Below are positions 26,781 through 35,084 of a stretch of 58,806 nucleotides of DNA, in pieces. The notes under the pieces were generated by a model. That model saw nothing but the letters and a program-made list of their open reading frames with translations. It searched no databases and had not been told where the DNA came from. Every line of letters begins with the position of its first letter. Position 1 is the first letter of the stretch. Made by a program: the position numbers and the translations under genes. Origin of the DNA: Laceyella sediminis (GTDB lineage: Bacteria > Bacillota > Bacilli > Thermoactinomycetales > Thermoactinomycetaceae); assembly GCF_003003125.1 (NCBI RefSeq), contig NZ_PVTZ01000017.1, positions 1 through 58,806 on the forward strand, written 5' to 3'.

Positions 26781-28145
26781 TTGTTACACGCGGAAACGAT
26801 TTTAAACACCTTGTTGGACATGGTCAGCGAAGCGATCACCATTGTCGACACAGACGGGACGGTGCTTCACTGGAACAAAGCCGCAGAACAGCTGTATGAC
26901 ATTCCCGCGGCAAAGATCGTCGGCAAAAACATATCGGACTTCAGCTGGAATTCCCTCATGATTTCACGCATGTTGGAAGAAGGGCAACCAATTCAGGAGG
27001 CCTACCATGAACCACGCCCCGGCGTGTACGTCTTGGTGAACACATCCCCTATTTTCCGAAACGGCACCATGATCGGAGCCATTTCTTGCGAACAGGATGT
27101 GACCAAATTGGTCCGCTTGGGGAATGAATTGTTTTCCACCACTTCCCAGCTCCACACTCTGGAAGAAAAAATCAGCCAACTGGCCTCTGCCCCGGACCCT
27201 TTCCACCGCATCAAAGGAAACGGCCCGGCCATTTTGCAAGCGGTGCAAGTGGCTCGCCGCGTCGCACCAACCGACGCGACCGTGCTCATCACCGGCGAAT
27301 CGGGGGTCGGCAAAGAGTTGTTCGCCCATGCCATTCATCATGGTAGCCAACGGGCCAAACACCCCTTTGTCGCCATCAATTGCGGAGCGATCCCGGCTTC
27401 CCTATTTGAAAGCGAGCTGTTCGGCTACCAGGGGGGCGCCTTCACAGGCGCGGATCGAACAGGAAAAGCGGGCAAGCTGGAGTTGGCACATAAAGGAACC
27501 CTGTTTTTGGATGAGATCGGCGAACTTCCCTTGGACATGCAAGTAAAATTGTTGCGCGTGTTACAAGAGAAACAATTTTACCGCGTGGGAGGAACCGAAC
27601 CCGTCAAAGTGGACATCCGCATCATCGCCGCCACCAACCGGAATTTGGAAGAGCGCGTCAACGCGGGCGCTTTTCGTGAAGATCTCTTCTACCGCCTCAA
27701 TGTGGTGTCAATCGAAGTGCCTCCCCTCCGCGATCGGATCGAGGACATTCCCGAATTAATCCAATTGTTCGCCAGAGAAATCGCTGTGCAATACGGCAAG
27801 CCCAATCCTGAATTCAGCCCGGAAGTACTGGTTACCTTAATGAACTACAATTGGCCCGGAAATATCCGTGAGCTTCGTAACATCATCGAACGGCTGGTAA
27901 TCCTGACCGAAGATGGACCGATCAGCCGTGAGCATTTGCCAACCGCCGTGCAAGTACCCCGTCTCCATGCTGAAGCACCACTCCCCCCTACTCTCCCCAG
28001 CGGCATGGGGGAAGAAACCTCCGAATATCACGCGATACAAAATGCACTACGCACCACTTACGGAAACAAAGCGGCTGCCGCCAAGTTGTTAGGCATTTCC
28101 CGGGGAACGCTCTACAACAAAATGAAAAAGTACGGGTTGCGATGA
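26781..28145 (+). CDS. PAS-containing sigma-54-dependent transcriptional activator
   Basis: The 454-residue activator has an N-terminal PAS domain (~residues 5-110, EAITIVDTDGTVLHWNKAAEQLYDIP), a AAA+ central domain (Walker A GESGVGKE at 172-179, sigma-54 loop GAFTGA at 219-224, Walker B LFLDEIG at 241-247, RNIIERLV arginine-rich region) and a Fis-type helix-turn-helix at the end (NKAAAAKLLGISRGTLYNKMKKYGL). A TTG start follows AGGAGG by 8 bp. It is divergent from proline dehydrogenase and resembles RocR-type activators of amino-acid catabolism; the likely target is that gene. GYQGGAFTGA replaces the usual GYEKGAFTGA, a mild variation. Confidence 0.93.
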   Translation: MLHAETILNTLLDMVSEAITIVDTDGTVLHWNKAAEQLYDIPAAKIVGKNISDFSWNSLMISRMLEEGQPIQEAYHEPRPGVYVLVNTSPIFRNGTMIGAISCEQDVTKLVRLGNELFSTTSQLHTLEEKISQLASAPDPFHRIKGNGPAILQAVQVARRVAPTDATVLITGESGVGKELFAHAIHHGSQRAKHPFVAINCGAIPASLFESELFGYQGGAFTGADRTGKAGKLELAHKGTLFLDEIGELPLDMQVKLLRVLQEKQFYRVGGTEPVKVDIRIIAATNRNLEERVNAGAFREDLFYRLNVVSIEVPPLRDRIEDIPELIQLFAREIAVQYGKPNPEFSPEVLVTLMNYNWPGNIRELRNIIERLVILTEDGPISREHLPTAVQVPRLHAEAPLPPTLPSGMGEETSEYHAIQNALRTTYGNKAAAAKLLGISRGTLYNKMKKYGLR

Positions 28146-28167
28146 GGCTTGTCCATCACCGCACAAA

Positions 28168-28209
28168 AACCAGCCGCCCGCTTCATTCCGGACGGCTGGT
28201 TGCCTTTTG
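28168..28209 (+). terminator. intrinsic terminator
   Basis: AACCAGCCG (28168-28176) pairs with CGGCTGGTT (28193-28201), followed by GCCTTTTG, 22 bp after the activator gene. Confidence 0.82.
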
Positions 28210-28233
28210 TCAAAATGAAAGAGACATATCCAT

Positions 28234-28264
28234 AGAAATATCGAATATATAGAAAGAAATATCG
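28234..28264. repeat. two direct AGAAATATCG repeats 21 bp apart
   Basis: AGAAATATCG occurs at 28234-28243 and 28255-28264, exactly two helical turns apart, directly upstream of the methyltransferase gene. It is a possible operator. Confidence 0.4.
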
Positions 28265-28288
28265 GTGCTTAGAGGTGAGTTCACTTTC

Positions 28289-29239
28289 ATGATCCGATCG
28301 ACCAACGAAAGGCGTCAGTCAGGGCAGGCCAGTTGGACTGCTGAATTTGCCGCTTGGTTCCGCGCATTGGAAAAAAGCTTCCCTAAAGAGCGTCGTCTGT
28401 TTGAAGACCCTTTTGCTGTGCGGTTTATTTGCACCCCTTTGCAAGCGGCCACCCAGTTTGCCCGCCTACCCTTCATTGGCAGAATTGTGCCGATGTTGCT
28501 GGATCGCTTTGGCCCCGGTGCTCGAACCTCAGGGGTGGCTCGCACCCGCTTGATCGATGATCACCTGACCCATGCCTTGGAACAGGGCATAAACCAAGTG
28601 GTGATCTTAGGATCTGGCTTCGATAGCCGTGCTTACCGCATCCCGCGCATGCGAAACGTGCGGGTGTTTGAAGTGGATCAACCGCACACGCTCTCCGCCA
28701 AGCGAAAAAAGCTGGCCGGCTTGCTCGGCCAATTGCCCACAAGCGTGACGTTTGTCGAAACCGACCTCAATGTGCAGCAATTGGAACGAACCTTGAGCGC
28801 CGCCGGCTTTGATCCGTCCCAACCCGCTTTTTTTATCTGGGAAGGCGTGACCCAATACCTGACTGAACAAGCGGTTGACAGCACTCTGCGCTTTATCGGC
28901 ACCACCGCGCCCGGCAGTTTTCTGCTGTTCACCTATGTGCACCAACACGCCATCAAGCAGTTGGCAGCAGACAAAAAAACACGGCGCATCCACCGGTTGT
29001 TGGAACGTATCGGAGAACCGTGGACATTTGGGATGCTTCCCGAACAGTTGCCTGCTTATCTGGAGGCACGCGGATTGGTTTTGGTAGAGGATGTCAATGC
29101 CGTCACCTACCGGCGGAGATATCTAAACCCCGAAGGCCCTCATCTGGCGGGTTACCCGTTTTACCGCGCTGCCTTGGTACAAGTGAAGCAACGGGAAGCA
29201 GAGCCGCAGATCCGTTTTTTCCGCACCTATTTCTCTTAG
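28289..29239 (+). CDS. class I SAM-dependent methyltransferase (Ppm1/LCM-like)
   Basis: The 316-residue protein matches the family of leucine carboxyl methyltransferase-like enzymes in bacteria: FEDPFAVRFI near residue 38, GVARTRLIDDHLTHAL near 80, QVVILGSGFDSRAYRIP near 102 (SAM-binding loop), VFEVDQPHT, and FIWEGVTQYLTEQAV near 183. ATG at 28289 has AGAGGTGAG upstream; a GTG at 28265 overlaps that site. The methyl acceptor is unknown. Its 3' end overlaps the DeoR gene by four bases, convergent. Confidence 0.85.
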   Translation: MIRSTNERRQSGQASWTAEFAAWFRALEKSFPKERRLFEDPFAVRFICTPLQAATQFARLPFIGRIVPMLLDRFGPGARTSGVARTRLIDDHLTHALEQGINQVVILGSGFDSRAYRIPRMRNVRVFEVDQPHTLSAKRKKLAGLLGQLPTSVTFVETDLNVQQLERTLSAAGFDPSQPAFFIWEGVTQYLTEQAVDSTLRFIGTTAPGSFLLFTYVHQHAIKQLAADKKTRRIHRLLERIGEPWTFGMLPEQLPAYLEARGLVLVEDVNAVTYRRRYLNPEGPHLAGYPFYRAALVQVKQREAEPQIRFFRTYFS

Positions 29240-30006
29240 CTCCTCGCACCCGGCATCACCCTTATCACTTCCACCTCCGCCTGCGCCAATCTCTCCTGCC
29301 ACTCCTCGGGCACATCGTCGGCAATCAGGACATCGATTTGTTCCAACGGGCACACTTTGAAAAATAGTTTTTTGTTAAACTTGGTGCGATCCACCAACAC
29401 AATCACTTGTTCTGACTGAGCAATCATTTGCCGCACCACTTGCCCATCATCTTCACTCGGAAAATAAATGCCGTCCTCGGCCACTCCGCCCCCTCCCATA
29501 AAACACTTGTTAACATGGTATTCCTGCAACTTTTTTACCGTGCCCACCCCGTACAAATAGCGGCTGTGCGCATGGAACACGCCCCCGAGCAAATGAACGG
29601 TCACTCGCTCTTTCGTCGATAGAATATCGGCGATGTCAATGGAATTGGTCACCACGGTCACCTCTTCCGCCTGCAACGCTTGAGCGGCGTGTTGAACGGT
29701 GGTGGAGGTATCCATCAGCACCACATCCCCATCTTTGATGTGGCGGGCCGCCTCCGCCCCGATCCGACTCTTTACTTCACTCTTCAAATCGAGCCGTTCC
29801 TTGTAGCTTTCGATCTCCTTTTGCACCACGGGTAATACCGCTCCACCCCGTGTCCGGATGATGGCGTTTTGTTCGCTTAATTTCACCAAATCGCGGCGGG
29901 CCGTATCGCGTGAAACACCAAACCGTTCACAAATCTCCTGCACACTCATACGCTGATGTTCTTTGAGATACCGCATGATGGCGACCAATCTTTCTTCTTG
30001 GTACAT
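29236..30006 (-). CDS. DeoR-family transcriptional regulator
   Basis: The 256-residue repressor-type protein has a DeoR helix-turn-helix (ERLVAIMRYLKEHQRMSVQEICERFGVSRDTARRDLVKLSEQNAIIRTRGGAV) followed by a sugar-phosphate sensor domain with DVVLMDTSTTVQHAAQAL, VVTNSIDIADIL, LLGGVFHAHSRYLYG, CFMGGGGV and VLVDRTKFNKK. It should respond to a phosphorylated sugar. GGGAGG lies 6 bp before the ATG. No sugar-uptake operon is adjacent, so its target is not evident. Confidence 0.92.
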   Translation of the reverse strand: MYQEERLVAIMRYLKEHQRMSVQEICERFGVSRDTARRDLVKLSEQNAIIRTRGGAVLPVVQKEIESYKERLDLKSEVKSRIGAEAARHIKDGDVVLMDTSTTVQHAAQALQAEEVTVVTNSIDIADILSTKERVTVHLLGGVFHAHSRYLYGVGTVKKLQEYHVNKCFMGGGGVAEDGIYFPSEDDGQVVRQMIAQSEQVIVLVDRTKFNKKLFFKVCPLEQIDVLIADDVPEEWQERLAQAEVEVIRVMPGARS

Positions 30007-30143
30007 GAAATCCTCCCGCTCGATCAGTATTCTTACGTAAATATAAGCATATTTAAGTTATATGGTCAAATATATTATAATTTCACTTACAATTACTTAT
30101 AAAGCGTTTTGCTTGACCGCTTTCGCTCGGGGTATAGTGGTAC

Positions 30144-30275
30144 AAAGAGAGAGACGGAAATTGATGAACGGGGCGATAGCGTTACTCCAGCATGCGGGAG
30201 GCGTGATATCGCCGCCGTTCATCCCTATGTCATCTGCTGTGGCGCCTGACTTATTGCGCGTTCAGCGGATTTTTT
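30144..30275 (+). ncRNA. candidate structured small RNA
   Basis: A free-standing plus-strand unit with no credible long gene. A likely -10 is TATAGT at 30133-30138 with TTGCTTGACC around 30109-30118 (the exact -35 is uncertain). The transcript would begin with purine-rich sequence and form a 61-nt hairpin: GATGAACGG/CCGTTCATC (30163-30171/30215-30223) and GGCGATA/TATCGCC (30172-30178/30207-30213), extended by CTCC/GGAG. A terminator hairpin TCTGCTG/CAGCGGA with TTTTTT (30233-30275) ends it next to the convergent glycosylase gene. I recognise no Rfam family. A 38-codon ORF from ATG 30164 reads through the terminator and could be an alternative explanation. Confidence 0.5.
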
Positions 30276-30786
30276 ATTGAGTCTTGATCAACCGCGCCAA
30301 TTCAGCATAAATGGCCACGATCTCATCCAACTTCATGCGGACCAACCCGCTGGAAGAAGGGGCCACAAACTCCTGCACCCCTGGAATGACGGATGATTCC
30401 TGCAATCCCCATGCGGCGCTTTTCTTGCCGCTATATTGGAGGTACACGCCTTTGCCCACGAAGCAGACCACTCGAGGGCGCCAGTCCGCAATCTTCTGCA
30501 TCAGCCGAAGTCGCCCGACGCGGTATTCCTCTTTCGTAATCTGGTCCGCACGCTGGGTCGGACGCTCAACGATGTTGGTAAAGCCATAACCCAGCTTTAA
30601 CAACTCCCTGTCTTCTTCCGCACGGTACAACCGCGGGGTTAATCCCGACAAGTGCAAGATTTTCCAAAATCGGTTGTGCGGATTCGCATAATGATGCCCG
30701 GTTTCCCCCGATTTAAGACTGGGGTTGAACCCGACGAACAAAATATCCAAATCGGGAGCCAAGTGGTCAGGAATAGCGGTTGGCAA
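30274..30786 (-). CDS. mug: G/U mismatch-specific DNA glycosylase (MUG/TDG family)
   Basis: The 170-residue enzyme removes uracil or thymine mispaired with guanine. DILFVGFNPSLKSGETGHHYANPHNRFWKILH near residue 13 includes the family GxNPS motif and the active-site asparagine; FTNIVERPTQRADQIT near 69 and EFVAPSSSGLVRM near the C-terminus are further signatures. TTG at 30786 follows GGAGGTG by 7 bp. It lies downstream of the DDAH-like gene on the same strand with a 93-bp gap. Its stop codon abuts the terminator of the candidate small RNA. Confidence 0.9.
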   Translation of the reverse strand: MPTAIPDHLAPDLDILFVGFNPSLKSGETGHHYANPHNRFWKILHLSGLTPRLYRAEEDRELLKLGYGFTNIVERPTQRADQITKEEYRVGRLRLMQKIADWRPRVVCFVGKGVYLQYSGKKSAAWGLQESSVIPGVQEFVAPSSSGLVRMKLDEIVAIYAELARLIKTQ

Positions 30787-30879
30787 TCCCGCTCACCTCC
30801 GTTAGCGTGTTTCTTCGCGCTTGGCTCAGCTGTTTTTAGCGAACTGGCTCCCGCGCGCACTCATATTATGGCACAACCG

Positions 30880-31773
30880 TCAGTCACCGACAAAAACCCC
30901 GCCGCGGCGCAATGGAAAGGTGATACACCGAAACGAACCACCCGATTTCGTAATTTCCGTGATGTCGATTTCATACACTTCCAACCCCGCTTTCCCCAAC
31001 TCTTCATTGACACGTCTGTTTTGCGGCAAGCTGATGATACGTCCCTCACCTAGCGACAGCACATTGGTCGCCAGCCGAAACTGCTCTTCTTCAGTCACCT
31101 CGATCAATCGATAAAACCGGCGCAACGTTGCCAAGGACTCGATATCAAAGGCATCCACATACACCAATGCCACCCCTGGCGCAACCACATTCAAAATGCA
31201 GTCCAAATGCAGATACCGTGGTCGCACGGCAATAGCCGAAACCTGGTGGTGGGGAAACCATGCCTGCAACTCGTCCACCACCTCGGGGGACGTGCGATTG
31301 CCAACGCCAACCCAGATCTGGTGGCCGTCTATCATAATGTCTCCCCCTTCCAAGCTTCCACTCTGTACTTTGGTAAATGGGATGACCTGTTTGCGAAGCC
31401 AAGCTTCTAACGCTTTCTCCTCCCCCCGCCGAATGGATTGCTCCATCCTTGACAAAATAAGGCGATTCCCAATCACCACGCCGATATCCCGAGTAAACAC
31501 TTGTTCAGGAAGGGTGGGTACAGGCGACAACAACTCCACCCGGATGGACATATTAACCAAAAATTCAATAAATTCGTTAAATTGCTTGGTTGCCCGCGCC
31601 ACATCAATGTTTTCCCGGAAATAATGTTGTTGCGTATGATTGATCACTTCTTTAATGGACATATAAGCAGGCGGACACATCAGCACCTCCTGCAATCGGT
31701 CATACTCGCTTTCACAATATACAGACCGCTCGATAAAATCACCCTCACGTTGTCTGCTTTTTGTGGTCGCCAT
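30880..31773 (-). CDS. amidinotransferase/dimethylarginine dimethylaminohydrolase-family protein
   Basis: The 297-residue protein belongs to the guanidino-group-modifying superfamily: QVFTRDIGVVIGNRLILSRM near residue 90, SLEGGDIMIDG near 139, RPRYLHLDCILNVV near 183 (catalytic His in HLD) and SGGSFRCITFPL near the end (catalytic Cys). It resembles B. subtilis YkgA. Members hydrolyse arginine derivatives to citrulline or transfer amidino groups; the substrate here is not known. AAAGGAG lies 11 bp before the ATG. Confidence 0.88.
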   Translation of the reverse strand: MATTKSRQREGDFIERSVYCESEYDRLQEVLMCPPAYMSIKEVINHTQQHYFRENIDVARATKQFNEFIEFLVNMSIRVELLSPVPTLPEQVFTRDIGVVIGNRLILSRMEQSIRRGEEKALEAWLRKQVIPFTKVQSGSLEGGDIMIDGHQIWVGVGNRTSPEVVDELQAWFPHHQVSAIAVRPRYLHLDCILNVVAPGVALVYVDAFDIESLATLRRFYRLIEVTEEEQFRLATNVLSLGEGRIISLPQNRRVNEELGKAGLEVYEIDITEITKSGGSFRCITFPLRRGGVFVGD

Positions 31774-31947
31774 CGGCGGTGTTCACTCCTTTCCGCTTCT
31801 TTGAACAGCCAACCATCCATCCCACCGGCCGCTCGCTTAACAGACGCACAACCGCATCGGCTGAACCTCTGTACTAGGTTCAGTTCCCACTTCATTTGCC
31901 TTTCAAACAGCCTGTCCCGTGTGATAGGCAAGGAGTGGTGCCCCTGC

Positions 31948-31993
31948 GCAAAACAGCCCTTGCGCCGGTATCGATACCAAACGCAAGGGCTGT
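31948..31993 (-). terminator. terminator of the two-component operon
   Basis: On the minus strand ACAGCCCTTGCG (31993-31982) pairs with CGCAAGGGCTGT (31964-31953), a 12-bp perfect stem followed by TTTGCG, just after the response regulator. Confidence 0.85.
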
Positions 31994-31998
31994 GTTGG

Positions 31999-32691
31999 TC
32001 AGACGTTCAAACGGTAACCGGCCCCCCACACGGTTTCAATCAACTGCGGGCGGGAAGGGTTGGCTTCAATTTTTTCACGCAATCGGTGCACGTGCACCGT
32101 CACGGTGGACAGATCAGCAGTCGCATCCACGCCCCACAGCCGGTCGAACAAATTCTCTTTGCTAAACACCTGGTTGGGATGGTTGGCAAAGAAGCACAAC
32201 AGCTCAAATTCTTTGCTCGTCAGAAACACTTCCCGCCCCCTGACATAAACGCGGTGTGACGATTGGTTGATGACCACATCGCGCAGGTGAATTTCCTGCT
32301 GCTGTTCTTCCCGTTTGGCCAAAAGGCGTTCATAACGCGCCAGATGCGCTTTCACCCTGGCGACGAACTCACCGGGGCTAAACGGCTTAGTAATATAATC
32401 GTCGGCACCGAGGCTAAAGCCTTTAATCTTGTCGATATCCTCATTGCGAGCGGTCACCAACAAGATGCAAACGTCTTTTTCCGCCCGAATCCGACGGCAC
32501 ACTTCGAACCCGTCGATGTTGGGCAACATCAGATCCAGCACAATCAAGTCATAATCGGCGCCCAGTGCGGCCTGCAACCCCTTGTGCCCCGAATGCTCCA
32601 CCTCCACCTGAAAGCCGTTCACCTCTAAATAATCTTTTTGAAATTGCGCAATGCTGGTGTCATCTTCAATGATTAACACTCGTTTCACCAT
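31999..32691 (-). CDS. OmpR-family response regulator
   Basis: The 230-residue protein has a receiver domain (LIIEDDTSIAQFQKDYL; phosphoacceptor Asp in DLIVLDLMLPNIDG near residue 54; KPFSPGEF) and a C-terminal winged helix (LTSKEFELLCFFANHPNQVFSKENLFDRLWG...VTVHVHRLREKI...ETVWGAGYRL). ATG at 32691 with GCAGGTGA upstream lies inside the end of the kinase gene (26-nt overlap), so the pair is translationally linked. The target genes are not evident. Confidence 0.94.
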   Translation of the reverse strand: MVKRVLIIEDDTSIAQFQKDYLEVNGFQVEVEHSGHKGLQAALGADYDLIVLDLMLPNIDGFEVCRRIRAEKDVCILLVTARNEDIDKIKGFSLGADDYITKPFSPGEFVARVKAHLARYERLLAKREEQQQEIHLRDVVINQSSHRVYVRGREVFLTSKEFELLCFFANHPNQVFSKENLFDRLWGVDATADLSTVTVHVHRLREKIEANPSRPQLIETVWGAGYRLNV

Positions 32692-34159
32692 GTTCACCTG
32701 CCATCGGTAGGGTGAAGAAAATGCTTGTTCCCTTGGATTTTTCACTCACAGCCCAAATCCGCCCGCCATGCCCCTCCACGATCTGTTTGGCGATCGCCAA
32801 TCCCAATCCGCTCCCCCCGGTCTGGGAGCTACGGGAAGGCTCAGCACGATAAAAGCGTTCAAACACCCGAGACAGACTAGGCAGCTCGATGCCCGCGCCA
32901 TTGTCCTTCATTTCAATGGTCGCCTTACTGTCTCCACAAGTGACGTTGATGGCCAACCACTTCTCTTCTTTGTCCCCATACTTCACACTGTTGTCCAGCA
33001 CATTGCCCAGCACCCGGGCTAGTTTTTCCGGATCGGCCCACACGTAGATTGGTTCCGACGACCAGTCATGGCGCACGACAAACCCCGCTTTGGCCAAATC
33101 AACCGCCCGTTCTTCCAGCACATCCCGCAAATAAGCTTGCAGATGAATCGATTGAAATGAAAACGGGGTTTGCTTTAAATCCAATTTGGAAAATAACGCC
33201 AATTCATCAATCATGCGATCCATGTAGCGTGCTTTGGAGGCGATCGTCGCCAAATATTGTTCCACTTTGTCAGGCGAATTGGCCACTCCGTCTCGAATAC
33301 CTTCCACATAGCCGATGATGGAGGTGATGGGGGTTTTCAAATCGTGAGAAATGGACGAAACCATTTCCTTACGGCTTTGTTCAGTCTGCACTTGTTGTTC
33401 GACTGAATCTTTGAGTTTCGATCTCATCTCTTCAAAAGCGCTGGCCACCCTGCCAATCTCGTCCCGGGCCATGGGCGCGATGCGAAAGTCCAATTCCCCT
33501 TCCTTGATCCGGTTGGCAGCCTGCTCCAAATGATTGAGCGGACGGATGACACTGCGAGAAACCAGGTAATACACATACCCATTGCTACCGACAAACAAAA
33601 TCAGCAATATCACCAAAAAGAATGGCAGACATTTGCGAACCAACTCGGTGAAAGGATTGACTTTCTTCAGCAGATACAAACTGCCGTCTCCTTGATCGGG
33701 ACAATCATAATCAAATTTGACAAATGAATAATATTGCCCGTTCACTTCCAAGGTATCGCGCACCTTGAGATTGGCCGGTTCGTATGGTGGCAAGACCTGG
33801 GCGACCTGTTTGTCTTTCAATGTGGGCGACTGGTACAAAACGGTTTGCCCTTTGCGTACAACCAAAGCCATCTTCACCGAAGCCAGCCGTTTTTTCTCCA
33901 AATTGTGCCATACCTGCTTTTTTTCGAGCAGATCTGGCTGTTTCTTGGCCATGTATTTTAAGTCGAGATACAGATTTTCCTCTTGAGCGCTGAGCGGTTT
34001 TTGCGCGATGTAGTGGGTGTAAAAATGGCTCACACCGGTGATGTCCCCGGCCAACGCCACCATGCTCACCAAGACGCCGGACACGAGCAGCACCAAGGAA
34101 AGGATGAATATGGATGTGAAAGTGAGCAAAAACCGGAGGCGCAGTGAGGTGTTCTTCAA
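32666..34159 (-). CDS. sensor histidine kinase
   Basis: The 497-residue membrane kinase has an N-terminal membrane helix (~10-35), an extracytoplasmic sensor of about 140 residues, a second helix (~177-203), a HAMP domain, the HisKA box SSISHDLKTPITSIIGYVEG with the phosphorylated His near 275, and an ATPase domain with N-box GNVLDNSVKYGDK, DNGAGI and GGSGLGLAIAKQIVEGHGG. The start is TTG at 34159 with GGAAGGGGAAG before it. It is co-transcribed with the response regulator downstream. The signal is unknown. Confidence 0.93.
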   Translation of the reverse strand: MKNTSLRLRFLLTFTSIFILSLVLLVSGVLVSMVALAGDITGVSHFYTHYIAQKPLSAQEENLYLDLKYMAKKQPDLLEKKQVWHNLEKKRLASVKMALVVRKGQTVLYQSPTLKDKQVAQVLPPYEPANLKVRDTLEVNGQYYSFVKFDYDCPDQGDGSLYLLKKVNPFTELVRKCLPFFLVILLILFVGSNGYVYYLVSRSVIRPLNHLEQAANRIKEGELDFRIAPMARDEIGRVASAFEEMRSKLKDSVEQQVQTEQSRKEMVSSISHDLKTPITSIIGYVEGIRDGVANSPDKVEQYLATIASKARYMDRMIDELALFSKLDLKQTPFSFQSIHLQAYLRDVLEERAVDLAKAGFVVRHDWSSEPIYVWADPEKLARVLGNVLDNSVKYGDKEEKWLAINVTCGDSKATIEMKDNGAGIELPSLSRVFERFYRAEPSRSSQTGGSGLGLAIAKQIVEGHGGRIWAVSEKSKGTSIFFTLPMAGEHGETSVNH

Positions 34160-34509
34160 CTTCCCCTTCCCCCTTTTGCGACGGACAAGGTCTTTATCCG
34201 CGACTTGGTTATTTCCCTGCCATCATACCCGCGCATGGATAAAAAACAACAGAAAACATTGTACAAATGCCCATATCATTGTGTCGAAAAGATGAACAAA
34301 TGAGGTTGCCAGATGGTGCGGCTCGATCACGTAACCATCGGCTTCATTGACTATCCCAAAGCGAATCTCTAAAATAGCCAGTGAGAGTATTCGTGTCAGT
34401 CGGAATGACGCATGACCAAGCGAACCCCTACCACAGCCAAGCTGCCAGGGAGTCGCTTTCGTCTACAAATTCATCATTATATCGCACGCACAGATTGGTG
34501 GGAAGTGAA
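34160..34509. other. intergenic region, no gene seen
   Basis: The stretch separates the divergent kinase and DUF420 genes and should hold both promoters. No convincing promoter pair, repeat or RNA structure was recognised. Confidence 0.5.
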
Positions 34510-35037
34510 ATGAAAGTGAAAACAGACAATTACACCCCCTGGATTGTCGGCATTACCATCCTGCTCAATTCCGTCATTGCCCTGCTTTTTTTTATGCCTA
34601 AGTATGATGGGCTCTCCCATTTGGATTTGACGTTTTTACCCGCGCTTAACGCCGTCTTCAACAGCTTCACCACGTTGTTTCTGTTGGGGGCGCTGATCTT
34701 CATCAAGCGGAAAAACATCACCATGCATCGTCGCTTCATCTTCGCGGCGTTCACCAGCACCTTTTTGTTTTTGATCACTTATGTGTTCTATCATCTCAAT
34801 GCCGAATCGACCCCCTTTGGCGGCGAAGGCGTAATCAAGGTGATCTACTACATCGTGCTGATCAGCCATATCGTGCTGGCCGCGCCAACCGTGTTCTTGG
34901 CGCTGTACACGGCGGTGTTCGGTTATAAGATGGATGTAGAAAAACACCGCAAAATCGCCCGCTACACCATGCCGATTTGGTTATATGTGAGCATCACCGG
35001 CGTGCTCGTCTATCTGATGATCTCTCCATATTATTGA
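34510..35037 (+). CDS. DUF420 (YozB-like) membrane protein
   Basis: The 175-residue protein has five hydrophobic segments and the DUF420 histidines: LPALNAVFNSFTTLFLLGALIFIKRKNITMHRRFIFAAFTST, LITYVFYHLNAES, VLISHIVLAAPTVFLALY and EKHRKIARYTMPIWLYVSITGVLVYLM. Relatives (YozB, CtaM) are linked to cytochrome oxidase assembly. ATG at 34510 follows GTGGGAAGTG; the frame continues upstream without family similarity. It is a single-gene unit with its own terminator. Confidence 0.92.
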   Translation: MKVKTDNYTPWIVGITILLNSVIALLFFMPKYDGLSHLDLTFLPALNAVFNSFTTLFLLGALIFIKRKNITMHRRFIFAAFTSTFLFLITYVFYHLNAESTPFGGEGVIKVIYYIVLISHIVLAAPTVFLALYTAVFGYKMDVEKHRKIARYTMPIWLYVSITGVLVYLMISPYY

Positions 35038-35047
35038 TGCAATTAAA

Positions 35048-35084
35048 CCCGCCTTCCCATCTCGTCAGAAGGCGGGCTTTCCTT
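35048..35084 (+). terminator. intrinsic terminator
   Basis: CCCGCCTTC (35048-35056) pairs with GAAGGCGGG (35068-35076), followed by CTTTCCTT. On the other strand it lies just past the monooxygenase stop. Confidence 0.85.

Noticed and set aside
30062-30280. 72-codon ORF over the candidate RNA
   Set aside because: Starts upstream of the promoter-like sequence and crosses both hairpins and the terminator.
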